Positions 39,001-50,505 of a stretch of 64,000 nt of DNA are shown here, piece by piece. Each line of letters begins with the position of its first letter. Position 1 is the first letter of the stretch. The position numbers and the translations under genes were made by a program. The notes beneath the pieces were generated by a model. That model was not told the origin of the DNA and searched no databases. It saw only the letters and a list, made by a program, of their open reading frames with translations. Origin of the DNA: Microcebus murinus (taxonomy: Eukaryota > Chordata > Mammalia > Primates > Cheirogaleidae); assembly GCF_040939455.1 (NCBI RefSeq), contig NC_134108.1, forward strand, positions 11,623,501-11,687,500, written 5' to 3'.

Positions 39001-39793
39001 AAGTATAAGCATGGAAGTAAACAGGGAACCCAATTATAGAACCATAACTTTAGTTACACCTACAGCTACAAATGTGTAACAGGACTGTGATGGCCTTTAA
39101 CCTATTCTGAAGTCAAAGAGAATAGAAATGATTCTCCATGGGAGAAAACAAAATATATAAACAAGCAAGTGTATATATATATGAAAAATACTACTTCTGT
39201 TTAAATTTTTCCCTGGGATCCAAATAACCCATCTTCCTTTAATTTCAGTTCCTTCCTAAGTCTTTTGTAAATATCAAAATGAAAAAATAAGAATGTTAGC
39301 CTTTTAATTTTGGAAGTATTATATTAACAGCGACATGGCAAAAATAAGAAGAAAAAAGAATAATTCACTCACAAAGCTTCTGCATAACAAATCCCCAAAA
39401 CTATATTAGCTGAAATTTCTCAAATAAATATGGGTTCTATTTCTAATGACATAGTCTTTAAATTCACAATTCCATGTTCACAATAAATTGGTTACAATAA
39501 AGTTAAGTTATAGAACTTTGTGACTAAAAAAGTAAATAAAATGCTAAATTATAATAGGCTTAATGTTAAGAAATTCTAATAAAATCTCATTAAACAAAAT
39601 TTAAATCTTTAATTTTACTCATGGATCAGTCAATTTACTGTTGAAGTTTTAATTGCATATAAGAACATCTGGTTGTAAAAGCAGAGTTTAAAATTAAGCA
39701 TATGCCAGCCACAGAGTCGCTTTTAAATGTCCTTATACTCACAAATACAAGAATATAGAAAGAAAGGGTCAAGGCAGGTTGGTTAGAGGAGGA

Positions 39794-39820
39794 TGGGAGG
39801 GAGGGAGGGAAGGAAGGAAC
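39794..39820. repeat. (GGGA)n/(GGAA)n microsatellite
   Basis: GGATGGGAGGGAGGGAGGGA followed by AGGAAGGAA. Confidence 0.85.
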
Positions 39821-40149
39821 AAGGAAAAACCCAAGGAAGATAAAAGATTCTATAAGATTTTGCTGTAAGCCTGCTTCTCTTCTTTTTCCACATAATCTCC
39901 GTAGACAACTGTACCGTTTCCTGAATCTTCATTTCTAGCCTATTCTCTCCAGGTGTCCAATCCATATATCCAACTGGATGATAACTAAACCTTGATGTTC
40001 CACTGACACCAAATATTCAAGATGTACAAAACTACTATATTCAACAAAACAGTTACAATAATAGTCCTTGGGTGGTTGAGGTATGGGTGATTTTCATACT
40101 TCTCCTATAATGAGGGTCTTTGACTCTTGGGGGGGAAAATCCCTCATCT

Positions 40150-40790
40150 AACCTAACCCCCCAAATTACCTTCTCCTGAAGCTTCTTGCTCCTCATGATT
40201 TGCCCATCTTGGTGATTAGAACCATACTATTATATCGACCTAGTCACTTAAGCCAAAGCCCTGGTACCACCTCATCCTCATACCCAGCTCCCTATTATTA
40301 AATTTCTACAGCCCTTCTTCTTCTCCCCATTATTATTATTACTTTAATTGGGCCCCTCATCTTCTCTAAATTAATTTAACCTTCCTTCTCCCAACTCATC
40401 CCACCATTGCCTTTTCCTACTCAACAAAGATGCTAATCATTTTTCTAAATTTTAAAATTTTTTTAAATTTTAAAATTTGTGTTTTCATCTAAAATCCTTT
40501 AGAATCCCCATTATCTTTTGATTCAAAAGGAGGTCCTATGCATGGTATACATAAAAGCCCTTCATCAGCAGACCCTAGCCTAAATCTCCAATCACTCCTC
40601 CCTACCTCACCGCCTACCCAAAGTTGCTATTTCCTTGAAAATGACATTTTACCTTTTGCACACAATGCCTCCTCTCGTTGTACTGTGTACATCGCAGCCC
40701 ATACAATAAAGTATACAGAGTATACACAGGTGACATCACTACTCCTCATATCAAAATGCTCATCATATTACTTCTTAACTCTTTATGGTA
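40150..40790 (+). repeat. L2 remnant
   Basis: Pyrimidine-rich decayed L2 3' coding region: CCATTATTATTATTACT, CAACTCATCCCACCATTGCC, TTTAGAATCCCCATTATC and CACAATGCCTCCTCTC. A 92-codon open frame over it is fortuitous. Confidence 0.55.
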
Positions 40791-42089
40791 ATCCATTCCC
40801 ATCCCCACCCCTATGAGAATATAAACTATCTGAGGAAAAAGCTGTGTAGGTATCAACACTGGTGACTACCCTGCAGAATATAATGCCTGATGGATGGCAA
40901 ATATGCATAAGTCACAAAGCTCAACTAGCAACAACTTTCCTTGCATTCTTTCTAACCACCAGATGCTGTAACATTAAAACTTTCATTGGGCTATTATTGT
41001 ATTCTAGCATTCTGAAAACTGTACTATAATTAAAATAGAATGAAAATACTGACAATCTTGAAGGACTAGCAAAATGAAAGTACTCACAGAAATATTTGAA
41101 ATTATTAATTGTTACAGCTCTAAGAGGCCTGAGACATCTAATTCTTTGATTTTGCAAATAAATCAAAGTACTGATTGGGAAATTTTGTGTAAGGAATGAT
41201 GCTGCAGCCTCTAGCCAACTCCTTTAAGATGTTACTACTCTTCAGCTAAACTGGTCACAACCTTCAGTCATGTAATTGTCATCAAAGCAGAGACAGGCTT
41301 CTAAAAAGTTCTGACTTGTCTGATAGAATGACAGGAATATTTTGCTCAGTAACAGGAAATGCCATAAAAATAAAAATCATTTTTCTTGATGTAAATAAAA
41401 GCCAAAGATGTTAATAATCCTTAGAAAAATAGTTACTAGTTTATTAAATGCTTATTTTTAAAACCCCTCATTTCAGCAACAGATATACAACATGATAAAA
41501 AGTCATTTTGAGAATATTTATTCAAAGGTATAGATATGTAGCCAGGGACAAGACAGATAACCTGTGAATAAATAGTTCTTGAGCTTTTATTAATATTAAG
41601 TAAAGGAATATTAGCCCTATCAGAAGACTTTCTCCCTATTTTAAGAAAACCACATAAGCAACTATATTCAGTGACCCTCAACTATGGATAGTACTTTAAG
41701 AATCATTCTTACTGTCATTTATTCACTAAAGCATTTTATGTAGTTGAATAATATTTTTTAAGTCTATAATACACATGTACTGATCACTAAATTAAGTCTG
41801 AGTTCTTTGTCTCAAGTAGTGAGGATTCATTTTATCTTCCTTTAGTGAGTTAGTGTAGCTACACAACAAAATCATCACAACTGAGAATCATTTTCAAATA
41901 AAAATCACACTTCACAGCAATAAGCCAAACTGTAAAAATTTTGCCCTTTGACACATTTATTTTAATCAAGTTTTCCAACGAGGATGCGCTATCTACAATA
42001 TGAAAACAATTTTTACTAGATAAAATGATACTAAATGAGGAAACACAGGAAACATGCATTTCCAGCGCACACCCACACAAAAACTCAAT

Positions 42090-42215
42090 GTAAACTCCGT
42101 GAGAGCAGAGATTGGTTTCAGATTCTTCCTAATCTGTTTTGTACACTGTTGAATCCCTAGAGCCTGTAATAATGCCTGCACATGGTCAGTGCACAAAAAA
42201 TTTTTTGAATATTTT
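42090..42215 (+). repeat. L2/MIR-type 3' end
   Basis: AACTCCGTGAGAGCAGAGAT, TTGTACACTGTTGAATCCCT and AATAATGCCTGCACATGGTC match the conserved L2 tail region. Confidence 0.65.
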
Positions 42216-42442
42216 TTCAAGTCATTTTGCTCTGATTTTGATGTTAAAATAAGCATTACAAAGCTTACATGAAGTGTGTTTTTTTTTTTTTTTGCTCAAT
42301 TGTAATTCTTGTTTCCAAGTAACATGCTATTAATCAAGTTCTAAGGTTTCAGAATTTACAGCAGAACAGTGAAGTATGGCTTATGGCCTGTTTGTGCAGG
42401 CTCTCAAGCTAAGAATGGTTTTTATATTTTAAAAGATTTATA

Positions 42443-42776
42443 GGCCGGGCGCTGTGGCTCACGCCTGTAATCCTAGCTCTTGGGAGGCCGAGGCGGGCGG
42501 ATTGCTCAAGGTCAGGAGTTCAAAACCAGCCTGAGCAAGAGCGAGACCCCGTCTCTACTATAAATAGAAAGAAATTAATTGGCCAACTGATATATATATA
42601 TAAAATTAGCCGGGCATGGTGGCGCATGCCTGTAGTCCCAGCTACTCGGGAGGCTGAGGCAGAAGGATCACTCAAGCCCAGGAGTTTGAGGTTGCTGTGA
42701 GCTAGGCTGACGCCACCGCACTCACTCTAGCCTGGACAACAAAGTGAGACTCTGTCGCAAAAAAAAAAAAAAAAAA
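42443..42776 (+). mobile_element. Strepsirrhine Alu (variant group with 35043-35376)
   Basis: Full length, poly(A) about 23 bases, bounded by a 12-bp duplication AAAAGATTTATA (42431-42442 and about 42777-42788). It shares the GCGCTGTGGC, AGCTCTTGGGAGG, GCTCAAGGTC and GATCACTCAAGCC variants with the copy at 35043. Confidence 0.96.
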
Positions 42777-42879
42777 AAAAGATTTATAGAAGACAGAAAA
42801 TGAACAAAACAGACTCATATATGGGCCACATATTTGTGGCCCACACAATCTAAAATATTTACTATCTGATCCTCATATA

Positions 42880-43130
42880 CACAGATATGCTTTTAGCAAT
42901 TCTGAAACTACTTTGTGTGTATCTTAGAATTGAGCAAATAATAAGTAAATATATTAAACATAACTGAAGCCAGGTTTCTCACTGTCAGAGAAAGGAATTA
43001 CATTTGGAAAGGGGAGAGGCTAGAATGAACCCTATATTGTTGGTCAGGAATTGGAGACATTTCAATGACCTTATCGCTTTTTAGATAGATACAAAACGGA
43101 TAAGGAATTTTGTGTGTATATAATTTCAGG
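42880..43130 (+). repeat. Duplicated segment, copy 1 (LINE-like)
   Basis: Aligns over its whole length with 43618-43858: ATTCTGAAACTACTTT, GAGCAAATAATAAGTAAATA, AGGTTTCTCACTGTCAGAG and TTGTGTGTATATAATTTC occur in both, in the same order and strand. Confidence 0.8.
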
Positions 43131-43617
43131 AAAAGTTTGCTGAACCCCTTAGACTCGAGATTACACACACACACAGAATGAATGTTTTCTGAATATACAT
43201 TTTCTTTCACCTATAAGTAGAATCTCACTATTAGACCTTTCACCCAAGCCCTTCTCCTCATCTAAACCTCTGAGTTTTGTAATGTTATTTGAAGAATTTT
43301 CAATAAATGGTTTGTTGTTGTGGTTTTTTGTCAGAGCATAGTGGTTATAATGCTGAAGCTAGGAAAAAAGCAGAGGAGGATTAAAGTTAATTATCTTTCA
43401 TGTTTCACATACTAAAAAAAATAGAAAAGGCAAAAATAAAAATGGAATACAAACAAAAAATTGAACCCAATATACGTTAAATGAATAGCAAAATTACAAT
43501 AAGAGGAAAAAACTAACCGAGTAATATCTGTACACAGTATTTTAACTATATGCCCTCAAGCTAAACAAAAAATAAATTATAAACAAATATTAAATTCTAG
43601 TTAATAGGTGTGTTTTC

Positions 43618-44890
43618 ACAGACATGCTATAATAATTCTGAAACTACTTTCTGTGTATTTTAGGAGTGAGCAAATAATAAGTAAATATATTAAAGATAAC
43701 AGAAGCCAGGTTTCTCACTGTCAGAGAAAGGAAACACAGAAAGAAGGAAGGCTAGAATGAACCTTACAGTGCTGGACTGAATTGGAGACATTTCAATGAA
43801 CTTACAGCTTTTTCGATAGATATAAAACAGATAAATAAATTTGTGTGTATATAATTTCTTGTATATCTGTCGATGGATACATAGCCACTAGAACAAACCA
43901 GGGTCTCTTGGAGAAATGTCCAATTCTAGGGTTTGGGTGGAAATATTTTATTATACTAGAAAATAAGGGAGTACTCAAAAAATGATAGGTACTTGTCAAA
44001 AGAACATAGGAGCCAGCTTGAAGGAGCTCTGACTATTCAAAACTGAAACAATCGGAGTATCAAAAAAACTCAATGAATAAAAAAGAACCCATGAGTTCAT
44101 ACTGATATACATATAAGCATACATAAATGCTGAGAAGGGAAAGCTTGTACAGAACACCAGCTAAAAAATACAGAAATGACAGACTTAGAAAATCGCCATT
44201 TGGCAACCATCAGGCAAAAACTGAATGATTGCTAAAATAAGTGGATGAAAATTTGATGAGCAGTAAAGTATTTGCATCAAAATATCTCCCCATAAGATAC
44301 GTGTTACAAAGGGAAAAATAGTAACTTTATATTAACAGTAGAGAAACCTTGTAGATAAAAGTTAACATCCCCAATAATGGGATTTATGGATATCATGTGC
44401 TTCCTATATGATGCACTGAGAACACAATATCACCTCTGGAGTATTCCTGGTAAAAATATAGAACCTGAACCTAATCATGAAGAAACAGACAAATAATACT
44501 GAAAGAATTCTAAAAATAACTGGCTTATTCTCATCAAATATCATCTGTAAAGTCATTAACAGACAAGAGTAATCAACTTTCAGATTAAAAAGACTAGAGA
44601 CAAGACAAGTGAATGTAAGGTGTGATGTAGAATTTACTCTATTAAGGACATTACTGGTACAACAGTGAAATCTGAGTAAGATATGCAGGCAACAGCTTTG
44701 CATCAATTTCCTGATTTTGATAATTGTATTATGGTGAAATAAGAGAATGTGCTTGTAAAAAAAAAAAAGAGAGACAGAGAATGTGCTTGTTTTTAGAAAA
44801 TACACAGTTATTGAGAGGTAAAGGGCACCATGAATTGCAATTTACTCTCGAAATGTTCAGAAAAAAATTTGTGTATTCGTGAAAAAGTGA
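43618..44890 (+). mobile_element. Old LINE 3' region (HAL1/L1M-like), contains duplicate copy 2
   Basis: The left 240 bp repeat 42880-43130. Farther right, ATTTCCTGATTTTGATAATTG, GAGAATGTGCTTGT and TTTACTCTCGAAATGTTCAG resemble the 3' untranslated region of HAL1 or old L1 elements. No open frame survives. Confidence 0.6.
44757..44775 (+). other. 19-bp A/GA-run bounded by a 15-bp duplication
   Basis: An insert of A12 then GAGAGAC sits between perfect copies of AGAGAATGTGCTTGT (44742-44756 and 44776-44790). The duplication splits a continuous LINE sequence. Confidence 0.65.
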
Positions 44891-44939
44891 GTGATGGTTC
44901 TCCTTTACACCTGCGCCAGGGGTTGAGAACTTGGTCCTT

Positions 44940-45110
44940 CTAATCCCCACTCTAATGCTCACAAAGCTGCATTTCCTTGGTAAAATCACAATTGTGTGCC
45001 TCAGTTTCCCTTTTAATAAAATGGGATAGCACCTATCCAACCATTCTCACAAAATTAAACCAAAAATCTGCTGAAACACAGTAAACCTGGGGTAAACAGG
45101 TACAGAGTAT
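44940..45110 (+). repeat. MIR remnant
   Basis: TGTGCCTCAGTTTCCCTTTT and AATAAAATGGGATAGCACCT are the conserved MIR core, followed by decayed sequence. Confidence 0.7.
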
Positions 45111-46204
45111 AAAACATTATATATTAAAAAGTGGTTCACTTTTAACAAATGTTTGGTAAATTATTAATAAAAAGTACTTTGAAAACACATAAGCCAGGCA
45201 TTTTTTCATCATAGTGAACAGCTATTGCAGAAACTAGATATTTGCCATATCAGACGTTTTGGTTTGCAAAAATTTTACTTATTCAATATTCATTAAAAGA
45301 AGAAAAAGAAGTTTAGAAAAAACATTCTTTTACTCCAAAGGATGTTACCGATAATACTTCAACTATTTCAACAAATTCAAACACCTGTATCTATTTGTTT
45401 TAACCATAAAACTTTATGACATTAAAAAACAATACTAAATTAAAGAAAGCCATTAACTACGATTTGGTCAAACTTTAAGATACTGAGACCCAGTATTATC
45501 ACTGTACAGAGATCTTTATATTTTCCAAGTTCTACATACTAAAATACATGGCACAAACTATTTCATCCTTCACTGACAAGCTATTCAAATGAGCTCTGAG
45601 GTGTCACACCAAATTCAGAAAAAAAGTATTTATAAAAGAGACACCAAGTTCCCTCAGGAACTTAAATCAAGGAAAAGTTTGTTTTAAATATAAAAATGAG
45701 TAATTTATTCTTAGTAATTTATTCTTCTAAATTCATAACGCATTCATAAAACTTTGGTTACCACTTAAGTTTCTTTAATCATTTGCACATGAAGACTAAT
45801 TATATCTCATACAAAAGAAAACATCCTTAAAGCTGCATTTTATAAAAATAGCTATGATTCCAAAATATTAAATGGAAATTTTAAAAAATATATGCCAGGC
45901 AATTTTGCATAAAATAAATGTAGCTAGTCATATTTTCCCATTGTTGTTAAAACAAGATATCTTTATTTAAGTAAGTTTACCTGCTTTGTCTCTATTTTGA
46001 GCAGTAGACAAGCAATCTGGACTCTATGAGGCAAAATGCTGAGAATGGACAAGGCAAGATGAGACTGGAGAGACATGCTATGATCAACACAGTCCCCAGC
46101 AAAGAAGCAATACTGGAGTCAGAAATGTCTACCCAGTCTCACTAGCTCTGCACCAAGTTCACTACACACAATGCTGATGAGGCAAAAGGAAAAGGATGAT
46201 AAGA

Positions 46205-46345
46205 CATAAGCCCCAAAGGGGTACAGTTTTTGCTTGTCTGGTTTACCACTATATCCTGGGAGATAGAAAAATGCCTGGGCCACAACAAGCATGCATTAAG
46301 TATTAGCTGAATGAATGAATGAATTAATGAAAGAATGAAATCTTA
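46205..46345 (+). repeat. L2 3' end with (GAAT)n tail
   Basis: CACTATATCCTGGGAGATAG, ATGCCTGGGCCACAACAAGC and GTATTAGCTGAATGAATGAATGAA match the L2 terminus. Confidence 0.75.
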
Positions 46346-48189
46346 GGTCTTCCAAGTCAACCTATGTAAGTTACACTAAAGTGGCAGAATTATTTGGAAA
46401 ACAAATTTGGCATATATTAACTTAATAGTCATAACTGTCTTTAGAGAACATAAACAGCAATCTAGTCTCTATTCTGACTAAATTGGGTAATGTCAACGTT
46501 CCTGAGATATTTCTTGACCTACAGTAAGTACTGTAATACATTTATATAGTCTTCTCTAACTTGAAAATATGATTATCACAAACTCTCATAAAACAAAATT
46601 AGAAAGATGAAATAAATGCATAAAATCAAAATCACAAAGAGCAAATTCATCATGTTTACCATCAAACTTGAGATAGAATTTGAATTCAGATAAGAAATCA
46701 CAGGGTAAAGAAACATTTCTCATCAGCATTTAGTGTACCTCTAACACGATCTGCTCCTCTATAATTAGAAACTCAAAATTTTTTGATCTAGTCTTTTTTC
46801 TATTGACAAAAATATTTGTCATCTTATAGTTTAAACAAATTCCTCAAAACATGTATTTTATTTCCAATCACCAAATTAAGAGTTCTGCAATTCACTCATA
46901 CTAAACAGTTATTTCTTTGTAAAATTATGTGGAGCAGAATGCAAGTAAATCTAATAAGAATTCATATAAGATTTATGCTCCCTATCAAGCACATTAAGCA
47001 ACTTTTTTCCTAATTAACCTATTTTTTGTGAAGCCACTCAACTCATTTCCTACACATTCTCTTTTACGACTACTAATATATTTGAAGTGACAAACTTCAT
47101 TCTGCTTCCCAAGAACTACCCATATAATCAATACATGATTTCACTACCAATTTAAACCTAACATTTTCCAAAGGGCCTGCCTTATGTGGGTTATCATCAT
47201 CTTACTATGCTTCTTGTGTCCATGCTGCTGGAAAAGCAGTCTGTACAAGCAGGAGTAGAGGCACAATCCTGAGAGAGAGGAGTAGAGAAAGATGTTGAGA
47301 AAACAAAACCAGATAAAAATGAGCTCACTTAAGAGTTCAGGAGCTCAGCCAGTGTTCAAGGTCAAGGTTGATTACATTCTCTCATACCATTAAGAGTTAG
47401 AAGTTGTCCGATTAACAGCAAAACTGGCCCTAGAAAGAGACATTTGAAATTGCCTATACAAGCAGTACATCATCACTAATTCTAAGCCACCTATACCCCT
47501 CATTTAAAAAAAGCCAATGATCACAAAATATGACTATTTAGAAGACCAAGAATACAAAAGTCTCCCAAACGTTAATCTAAATTACTACAACAAACTCAGT
47601 CTAGACTAGAATAAGATGGCTGAACTATACATGAGACATGGATTTTAATCTTGTCAAAAAATTCTTTATATTTAATCTTAGGTGATTAAGACTTCAGCAT
47701 TCTCAAATTATGCAGACTCAAAATCATTATCAACCAACTCAATTATCCTTGTATTTTGAATTTTTTAATGTAAGAAAAAAAACTTTTACTATATGTCTTT
47801 TCAATGAGAAAAACAACAAAGCAAAACTAGATTTGAAAATAGAAACCATAATTACTATACAACAAAAAACTCAGGATGGCTTTAACCTAACTGGAATCTT
47901 CAATGGAACAGTCCCCTCCCCACATCTCCTCCCCAAAGTAAGCAAAATTATAAACAGATCAGAGTTCTGATTTAAAATTTTCCATCTAATCTTCCTATAC
48001 CCCTAACACTACCATAAAATGACCTTTAAAATAATGCTTAGACATTCTAAGTCCTCCAAAATATTAACTTCATATTAGTCAAAGAAACTTCCTACTAACA
48101 GGGAACCTAAACATAATCTCAAACAATTTATTTTAAAATCAAATGTCCAGAAATGTTAACTACCTTGGCCAAGGTCCCAGCTACCTAGT

Positions 48190-48360
48190 ATATCATCCAT
48201 CCATCCATCCATCCATTCACTCAAGAAATCTTTATTTAGAATATGAACTATGCATTAAGATACTGTACTGCATACCAAGGATATGAACCAATGAGGACAC
48301 ATGGTCACTGTCCTCACAGAGCTTATAGTCTAGCGGTAAATACTAATTACTTAAAATTGT
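48190..48360 (-). repeat. L2 3' end, minus strand, with (CATC)n
   Basis: The (CATC)n tract at 48194-48216 is followed by TTCACTCAAGAAATCTTTAT, ACACATGGTCACTGTCCTCA and CAGAGCTTATAGTCTAG, the inverted L2 tail. Confidence 0.75.
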
Positions 48361-48419
48361 AGTAATCACTAGAAAAAAAGTAGGGAGTGTTTTAAGACAG
48401 TTTAACAGGGGACCTAAAT

Positions 48420-48630
48420 CACTGGTTCTCAGTCAAGTTCATTTTGTTCCTCAGGGATATCTGGTAATGTCTGGAGACATTTCTGGTTGTCACACTGGGG
48501 AGGGTGCTACTAGCATCTAGTGGGTTGAAGCCAGGGATGCTATCAAACATCCTGCAATGCACAGGACCACTACCCAAGCAAATAATTACCCAGCCCCAAA
48601 TATCAATAGCGCCAAGGCTGAGAAACCCTG
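48420..48630. mobile_element. MER20 (hAT-Charlie MITE)
   Basis: The ends are CACTGGTTCTCAGTC and GGCTGAGAAACCCTG. The interior GGTAATGTCTGGAGACATTT, GGGTGCTACTAGCATCTAGT and CATCCTGCAATGCACAGGAC is the MER20 signature. A 73-codon antisense open frame across it is fortuitous. Confidence 0.92.
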
Positions 48631-50371
48631 ATCTAACCATGGGGGCAGGGGGGATTAGTGAAGACTTTCTTCCTTTATAATGTTTAAGTATGCTACATCT
48701 TTAAAGGATTTCACAAGGTAGAAACAAAAAACTCCCAGTAGAACATGAAAACAGAAAAAAAAAAAAAAAAAAATGGAGCCACACTCCCCTGGTAGATGAA
48801 AAATAAAGACAAATGCAATGTTTTATAGCTGTTTCACATAAATTCCCTTTCCTAAACCATATATGAAGGGAAAAAATACAAACTAAAAACAAATTTCACA
48901 TACTTTTATTATTCCTTCTACCTTTTCCATTTTCTCTACCAACCCATGTCTATTATAGGTGGAAAGACTATAAAAAGTCCTGTAGCTAGACAAAATGCCC
49001 ACTTTGGACACAAAATTAGAAATAAAGTAAAAGGGAGATGGGATTTCACTTTGTAAAACAGGAAAACATATTGGATGTTAAAGTGATTCAGGAAAGTCTA
49101 CATCCCAGAACAGTTTAAAGAGTAAGCTACCTAATTAAAGGATCCTAAAGGACATAAGGATTTAGGTATCCTAAAGATAGTAAAAGGTAATAGAATCCAC
49201 TCAGAATTTATGAAACAAGGTAAATCCAAATATTAAATTGAAATCATTTTCCTGACACATCTCAAACCTACATATCTGATCCTACACCTTCCCACTCAGC
49301 CTATGTAAGCAGCAAGAGAAATGGATCATGAGGTTTTGGAAAAGCTATAGTAATGCAACTAGCTATACAAAGGACCTAAAAAAAATTGATCACTGACTGG
49401 TATTTGATTATGTTAAAGATTTAGTGTTAGTTTTTCTGAAGTGTGGTAACAGTATTGGGGCTATTTTTTTTAAGTCCTTAAAAATTAAAAGAAACCAATA
49501 AACAAGTAAAACTCACCTCCTCCAGTTACTTCATCTAAATGTAACCGATGCTAACAGGTTCTTATATTTTTCATATATTAATATTTCTTTAAAAGCTGCT
49601 ATGTTTTAAAATGCCCTCTCCAATAAAGTTGAAATTTTCTGAAGAGTCATACATTGCCATCCTGTCCCTCAACCTCTTTTCAAAAAAATTAAATAGAAAG
49701 AGAGATACCCTACCAGAATGACCTCTTTATAGTAATCATATTTAAGTACAGAATATAGATATGCAGCTCACATAAAACTGCTGCATTCTAGCAATCAATG
49801 CAGTCCTAAACTGGTCCACAGATGTAAGCAGTCCAATATGAGACCCTTTACACTAGGTAAGCACTCTAAATCATTATAACAAGTAAATGCCACTATCTCG
49901 ATAATAGCTAACAAAGATAATTCTCCTATACTTAACTGCCCAGGTCAAGCACTGACTCTTAGGGAATCTTATATTCCAATCTGAACAAACTTGAATCTTC
50001 CACCATTTCAAAATTGACAACAGTAGTCATGGTACTACACTTTTATAACAGTGATGATGTTTAAATGAAGTTAAGGTTTTCCCACAAAATTAGCACAGGG
50101 GGCACTTAAAAAAAACTCCAGCCTAAATCTCATTTAACTTATGATAATTAAGAGGAATTTACCACATAAGTCCTGTACAATTAAAGGATATTCTTACATA
50201 GCAATTTTTAACATGAGAGAGGTCATAAAACCCATTTGAGAAATTATGGTGGGAGAGACATGACAAAGACCACTCATACATAACCTGCACAAAGTCAGGG
50301 ATTTTCACAGACTGAAACTCATCCAAATTTTGCAGATTAAAAATCTACATCTTGGGTTTTTTGTGAGTGTT

Positions 50372-50505
50372 TTTTTTAATAGACAGTTTCACCACATTGC
50401 CCAGGCTGGAGTGCACTGGCTATTCATAGGCACTTTCATAGCTCACAGCAGTCTCAAACTCCTGTGCTCAAGTGATCCTCCTCCTCCAGCGCACACCCAG
50501 CAAAA
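50372..50505 (-). repeat. FLAM/Alu left-monomer fragment, inverted
   Basis: TTGCCCAGGCTGGAGTGCAC, GGCTATTCATAGGCAC and CTCAAACTCCTGTGCTCAAG. The GGCTATTCATAGGC part is shared with 7SL RNA and early Alu monomers. Confidence 0.8.

Noticed and set aside
44404..44805. A 133-codon minus-strand frame
   Set aside because: It is antisense to an old LINE 3' region, AT-driven Phe/Leu/Ile/Ser composition, no domain.
50372..50505. Possible 7SL RNA copy
   Set aside because: Only the Alu-like monomer portion is present and diverged. The 7SL S-domain is missing, so it is a FLAM/Alu fragment.
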